24,607 bases of DNA from a virus, in IMG/VR virus record IMGVR_UViG_3300030333_001316, positions 1-24,607 of that record; one strand, 5' to 3'. Of the stretch, positions 15,061 to 22,494 are shown one piece after another. A model generated the notes under the pieces. That model had not been told where the DNA came from, did no database searches, and saw only the letters and a list, made by a program, of their open reading frames with translations. A program made the position numbers and the translations under genes. Position 1 is the first letter of the stretch; each line of letters starts with the position of its first letter.

Positions 15061-15355
15061 AGATTATACTGAACAAGAAATGAAGGTAGCAGAAGTTCTA
15101 GATACAACAGGACTTAGATACGAAACTCAAGCTCCATTTGGTAAATATACTGTAGATTTCTATATAGCAGAAATAGATACAGTTGTTGAAGCAGATGGAG
15201 TCATGGGGCATTTAAGAAAAAAAGATAGACAAAGAGATGCTGATTTAAAAGAAATGGGTGTAGAACATATTATTCATATTAGGTCAACTACTAAAAGTAA
15301 TATTAAGGAGGAAGTATGGCAGGCATTAAACAGCTTGGAAAAAAAGCAAACGTAA
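15047..15355 (+). CDS. Very-short-patch-repair/DUF559-like endonuclease domain protein
   Basis: This is a 102-residue protein that starts 14 bases before the RecA stop. It has the PD-(D/E)XK-type pattern of VSR and DUF559 proteins: YETQAPFGKYTVDFYIAEI with Asp37, VVEADGVMGHLRKKD (Glu48, Asp50, His55), and then RDADLKEMGVEHIIHI. Known relatives nick DNA at mismatches or are components of restriction-type systems. Here the gene sits between RecA and a second nuclease, which suggests DNA processing. It overlaps the next gene by 40 bases. The fold assignment is good; the exact activity is not known. Confidence 0.75.
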   Translation: MTFPRDYTEQEMKVAEVLDTTGLRYETQAPFGKYTVDFYIAEIDTVVEADGVMGHLRKKDRQRDADLKEMGVEHIIHIRSTTKSNIKEEVWQALNSLEKKQT

Positions 15356-15993
15356 GAGGTGTACAAGATAGATGGTTATTAAAAGCTATAGATCAACATC
15401 TTACTAAAAAGCAAAACCCTCCAAGAAAAGGTGTATTCTTTCCATCATCAGTTTCTAATCCTTGTGATAGGTTTGTATTTATGGCATATAATGGACTACT
15501 AGAATCTTCTACAATAGATGGCACTTTGGCTAGAATATTTGATAATGGTGGATTTCTGGAAGAACGAATAAATAAATACTTTACAAGCATGGGTATATTA
15601 GAAGGTAGAGAAATATCTTTGAAAAGCACTATGCCACCAATATCAGGTCGTATGGACTTTTTAATTAGACATGAAAAATATGGGCAAGTGCCTGTAGAAT
15701 TAAAATCTATAAATGCTAGAGGGTTTGAGAATTTAAAAGAAGCGAAACCTGAACATATTCTACAATTACATACTTACATGAACTTATGGAATGATACTCA
15801 CAAATCAACACCTGTAACACATGGAATTGTATTGTATGAAAATAAGAATGATCAAAAATTAAAAGCATTTTTACAAGAACTTAGTCCCAAAATTTGGGAT
15901 GACATATTAACTAGACTACTTAATATTATGGGAATGGCAACCATACCTGAGAAATGTACAGGAGATAAGTGGTGTAAATGTAAGGAGGTTTAA
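15316..15993 (+). CDS. PD-(D/E)XK exonuclease with Cas4/RecB-like cysteines
   Basis: This is a 225-residue protein. The RBS AGGAGGAAGT precedes ATG 15316. Catalytic motifs are SGRMDFLI (Asp114), PVELKS (Glu128-Lys130) and QLHTY (Gln150-Tyr154), the RecB/Cas4 nuclease pattern. One cysteine (C50) before the core and three near the end (C214, C220, C222, the last two around WCKC) could bind an iron-sulfur cluster, as in Cas4 and AddB-type nucleases. It would resect DNA ends for RecA-driven recombination. No CRISPR array or other cas gene is near, so this is not a CRISPR component. The nuclease fold is likely; the cluster is inferred from cysteine placing. Confidence 0.8.
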   Translation: MAGIKQLGKKANVRGVQDRWLLKAIDQHLTKKQNPPRKGVFFPSSVSNPCDRFVFMAYNGLLESSTIDGTLARIFDNGGFLEERINKYFTSMGILEGREISLKSTMPPISGRMDFLIRHEKYGQVPVELKSINARGFENLKEAKPEHILQLHTYMNLWNDTHKSTPVTHGIVLYENKNDQKLKAFLQELSPKIWDDILTRLLNIMGMATIPEKCTGDKWCKCKEV

Positions 15994-16490
15994 TGGAAGA
16001 CGAGAAATGGACTCCAATAAAAGCTCTAGGAAGAGCTAGAAAATCGATTAGTGAATTAGCTATTAATGAATTAGTGATTGACAAATCTGATAAACCTGAA
16101 TTAATGTTTTCACAAGTATACAATGCTAACAATGAAAAGTTAGAAGAATTTTTAGTGATGTATAGTGGATACAAAGCATATTTAGAAACAGAGATTGCAA
16201 AAAGAGAATCAGAAAGAAATGCTTTAGAAGCAGCTTTTGAAGAAGGTTACTCTAAAGCAATGTATACTTTGTATCAAGAAAGAGAGAATGAAGGTAAAAA
16301 GAAACCTGTAAAGGATGAAATTAGAGGTGAGATTTTTAGTAAATATCCGGGACTTGAAAACAGGAGAAAAGAAATAATAGAGAAAGAGATAGCTGTAAAA
16401 GAACTATCAGGACTATTGAATACATATACAACTGCATATAATACTATAAGTAGAATTGTAGCCTTACGAACATATGGGGGTGAGAAATGA
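15993..16490 (+). CDS. Coiled-coil protein of unknown function
   Basis: This is a 165-residue protein. The RBS AAGGAGG precedes ATG 15993, which overlaps the nuclease stop (TAATG). Residues about 45-80 and 105-140 are strongly helical and charged (YLETEIAKRESERNALEAAF; RKEIIEKEIAVKEL), fitting a coiled coil or helical bundle. No catalytic motif and no cysteine is seen. It lies between the Cas4-like nuclease and the RuvC-like resolvase and overlaps the latter by 4 bases, so it may serve recombination, but no family is recognised. Confidence 0.7.
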   Translation: MEDEKWTPIKALGRARKSISELAINELVIDKSDKPELMFSQVYNANNEKLEEFLVMYSGYKAYLETEIAKRESERNALEAAFEEGYSKAMYTLYQERENEGKKKPVKDEIRGEIFSKYPGLENRRKEIIEKEIAVKELSGLLNTYTTAYNTISRIVALRTYGGEK

Positions 16491-16954
16491 TACTCGGATT
16501 AGATTGTTCATCAAGAGCCATACATGGTGCTGTTGTAGATGAAGATGAAAACTTAGTAATGCAATTTAGGACAGAGAAACCTAACAACAAAGATGAATTT
16601 AATACTAGATTCTTAAATATTGTTGATAATTTTGCAAAGATATTAAGTAAAATAAATATAGAAAAGGCTTTTGTAGAAGCTGCAATTTATATACAAAACC
16701 CAAAATCCACAATTGAAATAGCTAGGGTTGTAGGTGGCGTTCAAATAACATGTCATAAAAATCAAGTACCTTGTCAATTAGTAGATAATACAAAGTGGAA
16801 AAAAGAAATAGTAGGTAAAGGCAACTGCTCTAAAACACAAATTATGGAATTTGCTGTAGATAAATGGGGGGATGTCTTTTTAGAACAAGATTATGCTGAT
16901 GCAGCTTGTATTGCATTATATGGATTAAAGGAGAGTAAAGATGGGAATTCCTAG
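16487..16954 (+). CDS. RuvC-like Holliday junction resolvase
   Basis: This is a 155-residue protein, close to RuvC's usual 170. It starts in the ATGA overlap with the previous gene. The RNase H-fold acidic residues are in place: LGLDCSS (Asp6), FVEAAIYI (Glu64) and DYADAACIA (Asp135, Asp138), against Asp7, Glu66, Asp138, Asp141 of E. coli RuvC. It should cut four-way DNA junctions, clearing branched replication intermediates before packaging. The nearby terminase is the likely next step. It lacks obvious RuvA/RuvB partners. It overlaps the next gene by 14 bases. Confidence 0.85.
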   Translation: MILGLDCSSRAIHGAVVDEDENLVMQFRTEKPNNKDEFNTRFLNIVDNFAKILSKINIEKAFVEAAIYIQNPKSTIEIARVVGGVQITCHKNQVPCQLVDNTKWKKEIVGKGNCSKTQIMEFAVDKWGDVFLEQDYADAACIALYGLKESKDGNS

Positions 16955-17441
16955 AGGATATAAGAAAACTAGCGATGATATGAAATTTTATTATTCATCA
17001 CCTAGAAAGCAGAAGAAAACTAAACCTAAAGACAGTCTACCTAAAGGCATGACTGCAAAAGAATTTAAAGAGAAATACGCCAAAGTAGTTTGGTGTGATT
17101 ACTATGCTTGTATACATAACGAATCACCAGAGGGAGCAAGTAGAAAAATAGGAACTATATTAGAAAATCCTAACTATGAACCTCTAGGTACTAAAGATGA
17201 ATCTTGGAAAGGTGTATGTAACAAGAAAGAAATAGGTATAAGATTTAAAACAATCACAGGGACTGGTAATTTAAAACATAAAGTTCCAGAATGTTTCAAT
17301 GCTGCATCTAATAAAACAGGTAGAATGGATATGAGTAGATTAATGCAGGGTGGATCTGCAATAGGTGGTAGTATAGAATCACAAAGTGGTGATCAAGGTT
17401 ATACAAATTATTCCTTTGGTTCTAAATGGGAGGGTAAATAA
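16941..17441 (+). CDS. Cysteine-containing protein of unknown function before the terminase
   Basis: This is a 166-residue protein whose ATG overlaps the RuvC-like stop by 14 bases, with AAGGAG upstream. The start is basic and Pro/Lys-rich (SSPRKQKKTKPKDSLP). The core carries conserved-looking Cys and Trp residues: VVWCDYYACIHN, then SWKGVCNKKEIGI, then PECFN. The tail is Gly/Ser-rich (MQGGSAIGGSIESQSGDQGY) and probably unstructured. The four cysteines could bind a metal. No family is recognised. It ends in a one-base overlap with the small terminase. Confidence 0.65.
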   Translation: MGIPRGYKKTSDDMKFYYSSPRKQKKTKPKDSLPKGMTAKEFKEKYAKVVWCDYYACIHNESPEGASRKIGTILENPNYEPLGTKDESWKGVCNKKEIGIRFKTITGTGNLKHKVPECFNAASNKTGRMDMSRLMQGGSAIGGSIESQSGDQGYTNYSFGSKWEGK

Positions 17442-17944
17442 TGCCTAAAAACTATCCTGAAGAAGTAAAACTAGCTGCTCTTGAATTATTTTTAGATAAT
17501 AAAACAGGGGAACAAATAGCTACAATTGTAAATCAAGAGTTTGATCTTGAATTAAAAGCTCCAACGATATATGCTTGGGCGAAAAAGTATGATTGGAAAA
17601 GTGAAAACGCTTCTATGACAACAAAAGCAAAAGAGATAGTTAAAGAGAAACAAAGTCAAAGAATAGCTAGATTACAAAGTGAACACTTAGATTCTTATGA
17701 AAAGATGCGAAAGAAAGCTGAAGCTGAATTAGAACTCTTAGATTTTGAAAGAGCTTTTGAAGCAGTTAAAGCTATGGATATTGGTATACAAGGTGAAAGA
17801 AAAACCATGGAAGGTATGGTAAACTTACAGTTTGTACAAGATGTTCTAAGTGTATTAGTAGAAGAAATAACAGATCCAGACGTAATAACAAAAGTTGCAA
17901 ATAGATTGCGAAGATTAGTTGCGGAGCGAGACGACATTGAATAA
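17441..17944 (+). CDS. terS: Probable terminase small subunit
   Basis: This is a 167-residue protein. The N-terminal 50 residues form a helix-turn-helix of the terminase small-subunit type (EEVKLAALELFLDNKTGEQI, then PTIYAWAKKYDWKS). A long charged helical region follows (about 65-150), fitting the oligomerising domain of ring-shaped small terminases. It is directly followed by the large terminase, overlapping it by 8 bases. It would recognise the packaging site and load the motor. HTH type and position support the call; the low conservation of small terminases keeps it below certainty. Confidence 0.8.
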   Translation: MPKNYPEEVKLAALELFLDNKTGEQIATIVNQEFDLELKAPTIYAWAKKYDWKSENASMTTKAKEIVKEKQSQRIARLQSEHLDSYEKMRKKAEAELELLDFERAFEAVKAMDIGIQGERKTMEGMVNLQFVQDVLSVLVEEITDPDVITKVANRLRRLVAERDDIE

Positions 17945-19586
17945 GAAAGATGAATTAGTTACATTTGATGATGCCTTTAGTAAATTAGCTGAAGGTATTA
18001 CTACAGGTAATACATCATATCAAGTTGGTAGTTTCTATGAGTTTCTTAGAGATACATGGTCACAAAGTTTTGATAATCCTGAATACTTTAATGCTTGGCA
18101 TGTTGGTGTTCTTGCCGATGATATTGAAGATTGTCTAGAAAAAGGTCTAAATTATGTAGCAGTGTTACCACGTTTTCATTTTAAATCTACTATTTTAGGG
18201 CATGCTTTCAGTGTTTGGAGACTATTGAAAGCTAAAAGAGACATGTCTATACTTTATTTATCTTATAGTGATGGTATGGCAAGATATCATTTACAAGAAA
18301 TAAATAAAACAATAAATAGAAATCCACAATTGTTGGATATGATGGACAACCGATCTCCAAAAGCAGATTACTCATTTAGATACCATGTAAATAAAAAACC
18401 AGTAGAAATCATGCATGGTGGATTATTCTCTTTCAAAAGAGGTATGCATGTTAATGGTGCTTTAATTGCTGATGACGTATTGAGAGATCCTGAAAACCCT
18501 CTTAACACAGGTCAGATAACTAAGGTTGAAGATCATTTTATGACAGAAAGTTTATTCATCCCACTAAAAGGTGTACCTGTAATTGTACTAGGTACTCCAA
18601 TGATGCCGGGAGACTTACTGAGTAATTTACAAAAAGATGACAGATTTAAATCAAGAGTGTTGCCAGCGTTAGATCCAACACCAGATAGAAGAGTATTGAT
18701 GCCAGAACTATACAGTGAGAAGTGGCTACTAGATCAACAAAAAGCAAGACCTAAGTCGTTTGCTTCAGAGTTTTTGCTAGTACCTCACTTCGCAACTGAA
18801 GCATATTTTAGTGAAGAGGACATTATGAAATGTGAAGATGAAACACTAAAAAGCTATTCTGCACATCAAACTTTTAAAACTGAAGCAGGTGACCAATTGT
18901 TTGCAGGATTTGATGTAGGTAAAAAGAGACACCCATCTCATCTAGTTATATTTAGAAGAAGGGGTGATAAAATAGAACAAGTACATCAATCTTGGTTAGA
19001 TGGATGGAGCTATTCAGATCAGATACAATATTTGAATGAAATAGCTGAAAATTATAACTTAGAGAAAGGTTACATAGATAATACAAGAGGGGAACTAGAA
19101 GATAGAGGATTAGATCATGTCTGGCACTCTATGACATTCTCACAGAAAAGTAAACGAACTATGGCTCAGATTTTTGAAGAATATGTATATTCTGATAATC
19201 TAACCTTAATAAAAGATGAAAGACAGAAACAACAAATATTATCTGTTAGTAATGACCTTAAAGCACCAGAGACTCCGATGGGGCATGGAGATGCGTTCTT
19301 CTCGATAGCTATGGCATTACAAGCAGCTTACGAAACAACCCTTTACAGATACGAAAGTTTAGGTAGTGCTACTGATTGGCTAGAGGCAGTATCACCTGAA
19401 GAAAAAAATACTGTAAAAGAACAAAGTAAGCTACCTGACCTGTCAAAATGGACAGGAAATGAGTATAATAATAAGACAGATAAAATACAAAAAGCCCCGA
19501 ACCCAAACTGCGATGAGATGGTTTGTATGCCGAGCTTTTGGGTAGAAGAAAGAAATTTATGTCTGTACTGTGGGTACAGAGGATAG
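17937..19586 (+). CDS. terL: Terminase large subunit, ATPase and nuclease
   Basis: This protein has 549 residues from TTG 17937, with GGAG at 17923-17926; TTG 17919 in the same frame is the other option. The ATPase has a terminase-type Walker A (LPRFHFKST, Lys83), Walker B IADD (Asp179-Asp180) and VIVLGTPMMPGD as motif III. The RNase H-type nuclease has Asp326 (FAGFDVGKK), a middle acidic stretch near 386 (NTRGELEDRG) and Asp452 (GHGDAFFS). It cuts concatemers and pumps DNA into the prohead. A C-terminal cysteine group, C-x4-C and C-x2-CGYRG, resembles a zinc ribbon and is unusual. TerL normally sits next to the portal; here NrdJ and two small genes intervene. Confidence 0.93.
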   Translation: MNKKDELVTFDDAFSKLAEGITTGNTSYQVGSFYEFLRDTWSQSFDNPEYFNAWHVGVLADDIEDCLEKGLNYVAVLPRFHFKSTILGHAFSVWRLLKAKRDMSILYLSYSDGMARYHLQEINKTINRNPQLLDMMDNRSPKADYSFRYHVNKKPVEIMHGGLFSFKRGMHVNGALIADDVLRDPENPLNTGQITKVEDHFMTESLFIPLKGVPVIVLGTPMMPGDLLSNLQKDDRFKSRVLPALDPTPDRRVLMPELYSEKWLLDQQKARPKSFASEFLLVPHFATEAYFSEEDIMKCEDETLKSYSAHQTFKTEAGDQLFAGFDVGKKRHPSHLVIFRRRGDKIEQVHQSWLDGWSYSDQIQYLNEIAENYNLEKGYIDNTRGELEDRGLDHVWHSMTFSQKSKRTMAQIFEEYVYSDNLTLIKDERQKQQILSVSNDLKAPETPMGHGDAFFSIAMALQAAYETTLYRYESLGSATDWLEAVSPEEKNTVKEQSKLPDLSKWTGNEYNNKTDKIQKAPNPNCDEMVCMPSFWVEERNLCLYCGYRG

Positions 19587-19599
19587 GAAGGAGATCACA

Positions 19600-21477
19600 T
19601 TGGTCACGCAATTAACACAACAAGCAGAAACAGTCGCATCAAGTCGATACTATTTAAAAGACGAAAACAACGAAGTCATTGAAACAGCAGATGATATGTT
19701 TGAACGAGTAGGTCAAGCAATCGCAAAAGTGGACATGGAACTCTATGGTAAGCTAGCTGCTGATGCAGCACTAACAGCTGTGGACTTTACAGAGATGATG
19801 AAGAGTTTAAAATTTATACCTAACTCACCCACATTGATGAACGCAGGAACTGAACAAGGAACTTTATCAGCATGTTTTGTTCTACCTCTAAAAGATAGCA
19901 TGGAAGATATTATGAAGACAGCTCATGATATAGCTATGGTACAAAAGTTTGGGGGAGGAACAGGATTTGCTCTTAGTGAACTAAGACCAAGAGGTGACCG
20001 AATAAAGACAACTCATGGTATTGCATGTGGTCCAATACAAGTATTACAGACACTATCTAGGGTATCATCTATGATTACTCAAGGTGGTAAAAGAGATGGT
20101 GCTAATATGGCAGTGATGTCAGTATACCACCCAGATATATTAGAGTTTATTGATTGTAAAAAAGTTGAAGGTGAAATACATAACTTTAACATTTCAGTAG
20201 GGGTAGATGCAGACTTTATGAAAGCAGTAGAAGCTAATCTTAAATACCCATTGATCAATCCAAAAAGCAAACAAGTAGTGGGTGAATTAAATGCTAGAGA
20301 AGTATTTGATAAAATAGTATATGGAGCTTGGAGAAATGGTGAACCGGGCATGATATTCTTAGACAATGTAAACAAAGATAATCATGTAAAAGCAGAATAT
20401 GGCGAAATGATTGCTACAAACCCTTGTGGTGAACAACCTTTATTAGGAAATGAGTCATGTAACTTAGGTTCAATTAACTTAGCAAAGTTTTATCATGATG
20501 ATCATAATGATGTTGATTGGAGAGAATTAGAAAAAACTGTAAAAAGATCTGTACATTTCTTAGATAATGTAATAGATGCTAACAAATATGCAACCCCTGA
20601 GATAGAAAAAATGACTAAATCTACAAGAAAAATAGGTTTAGGCGTAATGGGATTCGCAGATCTGCTAATTCAGCTGAAAATTAAGTATAATAGTATAGAA
20701 GGGCGTAAATTAGGTAAAGATATTATGTCCTTTATAAGAGACAAAGCTGATGCAGAGTCTAAAAAAATAGCTAATGAAAGAGGTACTTTTCCTGCATGGA
20801 ACGAAAGTGACTATGGAGAAGATGAAAAATACAGAAATGCTTGTAGATTAACAGTAGCTCCAACAGGAACTATCTCTATGTTAGCAGATACTTCTAGTGG
20901 TATAGAGCCTACATTTGCTCTAGCTTGGAAAAAGTCAAACATACTAGAAGGACAGACTTTGTATTATGTAAATAAATACTTTGAGGCAGATGCTAAAAGG
21001 CATGACTTCTACTCAGAAGACTTGATGGAGCATTTATCTCAAGGTGGTTCTTTACAAACAAGAGAAGATGTGCCACCATGGGCGAAGGATATATACATCA
21101 CTGCTCCTGAGATATCTGCTGAAGATCATGTAGAGATGCAAGCAGCTTTCCAAGAGGATTGTGATTCAGGTATATCAAAGACAATTAACTTCCCTAATGA
21201 GGCGACTATTGCTGATGTTGAAGCTGCTTATGTACATGCTTGGAAACTAGGTTGTAAAGGTATTACAGTCTACAGAGCTGGTAGCAGAGAGATTGAAGTC
21301 TTGGTAAAAGGAACCGAAGAAAAAGAAGAAAACGATAGCACAGAACAAATGAGTTTCTTTGATATGGTTGAGACACCAGAACCAGCATACGATTGCTGTG
21401 AGTCTCCTAATATCGCTATGGAATCTGGATGTGAAACTTGTAAAGTCTGTGGATGGAGTATGTGTCATGTCGCGTGA
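19600..21477 (+). CDS. nrdJ: Adenosylcobalamin-dependent (class II) ribonucleotide reductase
   Basis: This protein has 625 residues with start TTG 19600, 6 bases after AAGGAG (19588-19593); GTG 19570 in frame is less likely. The class II sequence is clear: FIPNSPTLMNAG, TLSACFVLP (Cys92), QGGKRDGANMAV, HPDILEFIDCK, the active site NPCGEQPL (Asn274, Cys276, Glu278), NESCNLGSINL (Cys287), APTGTISMLAD and a C-terminal cysteine cluster ending CKVCGWSMCHVA. The enzyme makes deoxyribonucleotides using vitamin B12 and needs no oxygen or second subunit. It supplies dNTPs for phage replication. Its position between terminase and portal is unusual, as in most phages it lies with replication genes. There is no cobalamin riboswitch in front. 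Confidence 0.95.
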   Translation: MVTQLTQQAETVASSRYYLKDENNEVIETADDMFERVGQAIAKVDMELYGKLAADAALTAVDFTEMMKSLKFIPNSPTLMNAGTEQGTLSACFVLPLKDSMEDIMKTAHDIAMVQKFGGGTGFALSELRPRGDRIKTTHGIACGPIQVLQTLSRVSSMITQGGKRDGANMAVMSVYHPDILEFIDCKKVEGEIHNFNISVGVDADFMKAVEANLKYPLINPKSKQVVGELNAREVFDKIVYGAWRNGEPGMIFLDNVNKDNHVKAEYGEMIATNPCGEQPLLGNESCNLGSINLAKFYHDDHNDVDWRELEKTVKRSVHFLDNVIDANKYATPEIEKMTKSTRKIGLGVMGFADLLIQLKIKYNSIEGRKLGKDIMSFIRDKADAESKKIANERGTFPAWNESDYGEDEKYRNACRLTVAPTGTISMLADTSSGIEPTFALAWKKSNILEGQTLYYVNKYFEADAKRHDFYSEDLMEHLSQGGSLQTREDVPPWAKDIYITAPEISAEDHVEMQAAFQEDCDSGISKTINFPNEATIADVEAAYVHAWKLGCKGITVYRAGSREIEVLVKGTEEKEENDSTEQMSFFDMVETPEPAYDCCESPNIAMESGCETCKVCGWSMCHVA

Positions 21478-21700
21478 TAGAACTTTTAGTATTTTTACTA
21501 ATATAATAGAGAAAGCAAAAAAGAAAAAATCTACAGTGAATCAAGCTGGTAATTACACTAAGCCTACTATGAGGAAACGAATGTTTGCTTCTATCAAGGC
21601 TGGTAGTAAAGGTGGTGCTCCCGGACAATGGTCTGCTAGAAAAGCACAATTACTTGCACAAAGATATAAGAAAGCTGGTGGAGGATATAGGAAGAAATAA
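21467..21700 (+). CDS. Small basic protein, possibly DUF5872-like
   Basis: This protein has 77 residues when started at ATG 21467, which overlaps the NrdJ end and follows GGAG at 21455-21458; a longer in-frame start at 21359 lies fully inside nrdJ and is unlikely. It is strongly basic, with a recognisable run KPTMRKRMFASIKAGSKGG followed by PGQWSARKAQLLAQRYKK and a Gly-rich end. From memory this pattern occurs in small proteins of phages and some large DNA viruses (DUF5872), but the name is not certain. It probably binds DNA or RNA. A one-base overlap couples it to the next gene, which looks like the other half of the same pattern. Confidence 0.7.
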   Translation: MSRDRTFSIFTNIIEKAKKKKSTVNQAGNYTKPTMRKRMFASIKAGSKGGAPGQWSARKAQLLAQRYKKAGGGYRKK

Positions 21701-21975
21701 TGGCTAAGACTGAAGGACAAAGATCTCTTAGCAGATGGACTGATCAAGATTGGGATTACGTTACTGCTAGAGATAAAAAGAAACCTAAAAGTAAAAGAGG
21801 TAGATATTTACCTAAAAAAGTACGTCAGAGTCTAACTGCGTCACAAAAAGCTGCTACTAATCGTAAAAAACGAAAAGCTGGTGGTGTAGGTAGTCGTGCT
21901 AAATATTCAAAAAAAGTAGCAAGTAGAGTTGGAGCAATCAGCAAACTCTTAAATTATGTAAAAGGACTTAAATAA
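21700..21975 (+). CDS. Small basic protein, companion of the preceding gene
   Basis: This is a 91-residue protein whose ATG overlaps the previous stop by one base. Rich in Lys, Arg and Ser, it includes SLSRWTDQDWDYVTARDKKK and KSKRGRYLPKKVRQSLT, followed by KAATNRKKRKAGG. This lysine-rich small-protein type occurs beside the preceding one in other phages as far as I recall. The two may form a DNA-compacting or packaging pair, or be fusion partners in other genomes. It ends 3 bases before the -35 box of promoter P3. The function is unknown. Confidence 0.7.
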   Translation: MAKTEGQRSLSRWTDQDWDYVTARDKKKPKSKRGRYLPKKVRQSLTASQKAATNRKKRKAGGVGSRAKYSKKVASRVGAISKLLNYVKGLK

Positions 21976-21978
21976 TAC

Positions 21979-22008
21979 TTGACAAAGCTACGTCAAATAT
22001 GATATAAT
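21979..22008 (+). promoter_or_regulatory. Sigma-70-type promoter (P3) before the portal genes
   Basis: A perfect TTGACA lies at 21979-21984 and TATAAT at 22003-22008, with an 18-base spacer and TG one base before the -10 (extended -10). Compared with the promoter at 5013, 25 of 30 bases are the same, including an identical 15-base run ending in the -10 box and CTAC at spacer positions 4-7. The expected start is near 22015. The RBS AGGAGG lies at about 22029-22034 for the gene at 22040. It would drive portal and later virion genes. Confidence 0.85.
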
Positions 22009-22039
22009 AGAGTAAAGTATAGAAAACAGGAGGTCAATT

Positions 22040-22492
22040 ATGGCTATTGGAAGTTTATTAAGAGACAGAGATATACAGTATGTTGCAATCAAAGATGATG
22101 CAACTAAAACATGGAGAATACTAGATACATGGAGCCCAGCATTAAAGGATTTTGATTCTGAGGATGATATTCCAGATGATAGCCCCGCAGTATCTATTAT
22201 AACAGAAGCTGCATTTATTGCATTGATTAAGGAAGCAACTCGTTTAGGTGTATTAGAAAATGCTTCTTTAGGCGGTGGTGAAGTAAATGATGAAGATTTA
22301 CTTGCATTAGAGCGTGAAAATCAAGAATTACACGAAAAACTGTCGAAAATGGAAGAAAATGTAGTAAAATATAAAGAGGAACCAAAAAAACCTCAATACT
22401 CAGAAAATTATGCGATAAAGGATAGAGCTATTCAAGCTATTATAAATCTTGCAGGTATGGCTGATGTAGAAAAAATAAGTGAGGATAAATAA
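22040..22492 (+). CDS. Acidic protein of unknown function preceding the portal
   Basis: This is a 150-residue protein, first gene after P3, with RBS AGGAGG upstream of ATG 22040. The N-terminal 70 residues contain a small mixed fold (YVAIKDDATKTWRILDTW, then AAFIALIKEATRLG). A coiled coil follows (LLALERENQELHEKLSKMEE) and a helical, lysine-rich end. There are no cysteines and no signal peptide. It lies 2 bases before the portal gene. It may be a portal-associated or head-assembly protein, possibly scaffolding, but no family is recognised. Confidence 0.7.
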   Translation: MAIGSLLRDRDIQYVAIKDDATKTWRILDTWSPALKDFDSEDDIPDDSPAVSIITEAAFIALIKEATRLGVLENASLGGGEVNDEDLLALERENQELHEKLSKMEENVVKYKEEPKKPQYSENYAIKDRAIQAIINLAGMADVEKISEDK

Positions 22493-22494
22493 TT

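Noticed and set aside
15316-15993. CRISPR-associated Cas4
   Set aside because: No CRISPR repeats or other cas genes in the window; stand-alone Cas4-like nucleases are common in phages.
21359-21466. Longer N-terminus for the small basic protein
   Set aside because: It would lie fully inside nrdJ in another frame; ATG 21467 has a closer ribosome site and the protein from there is homogeneous.
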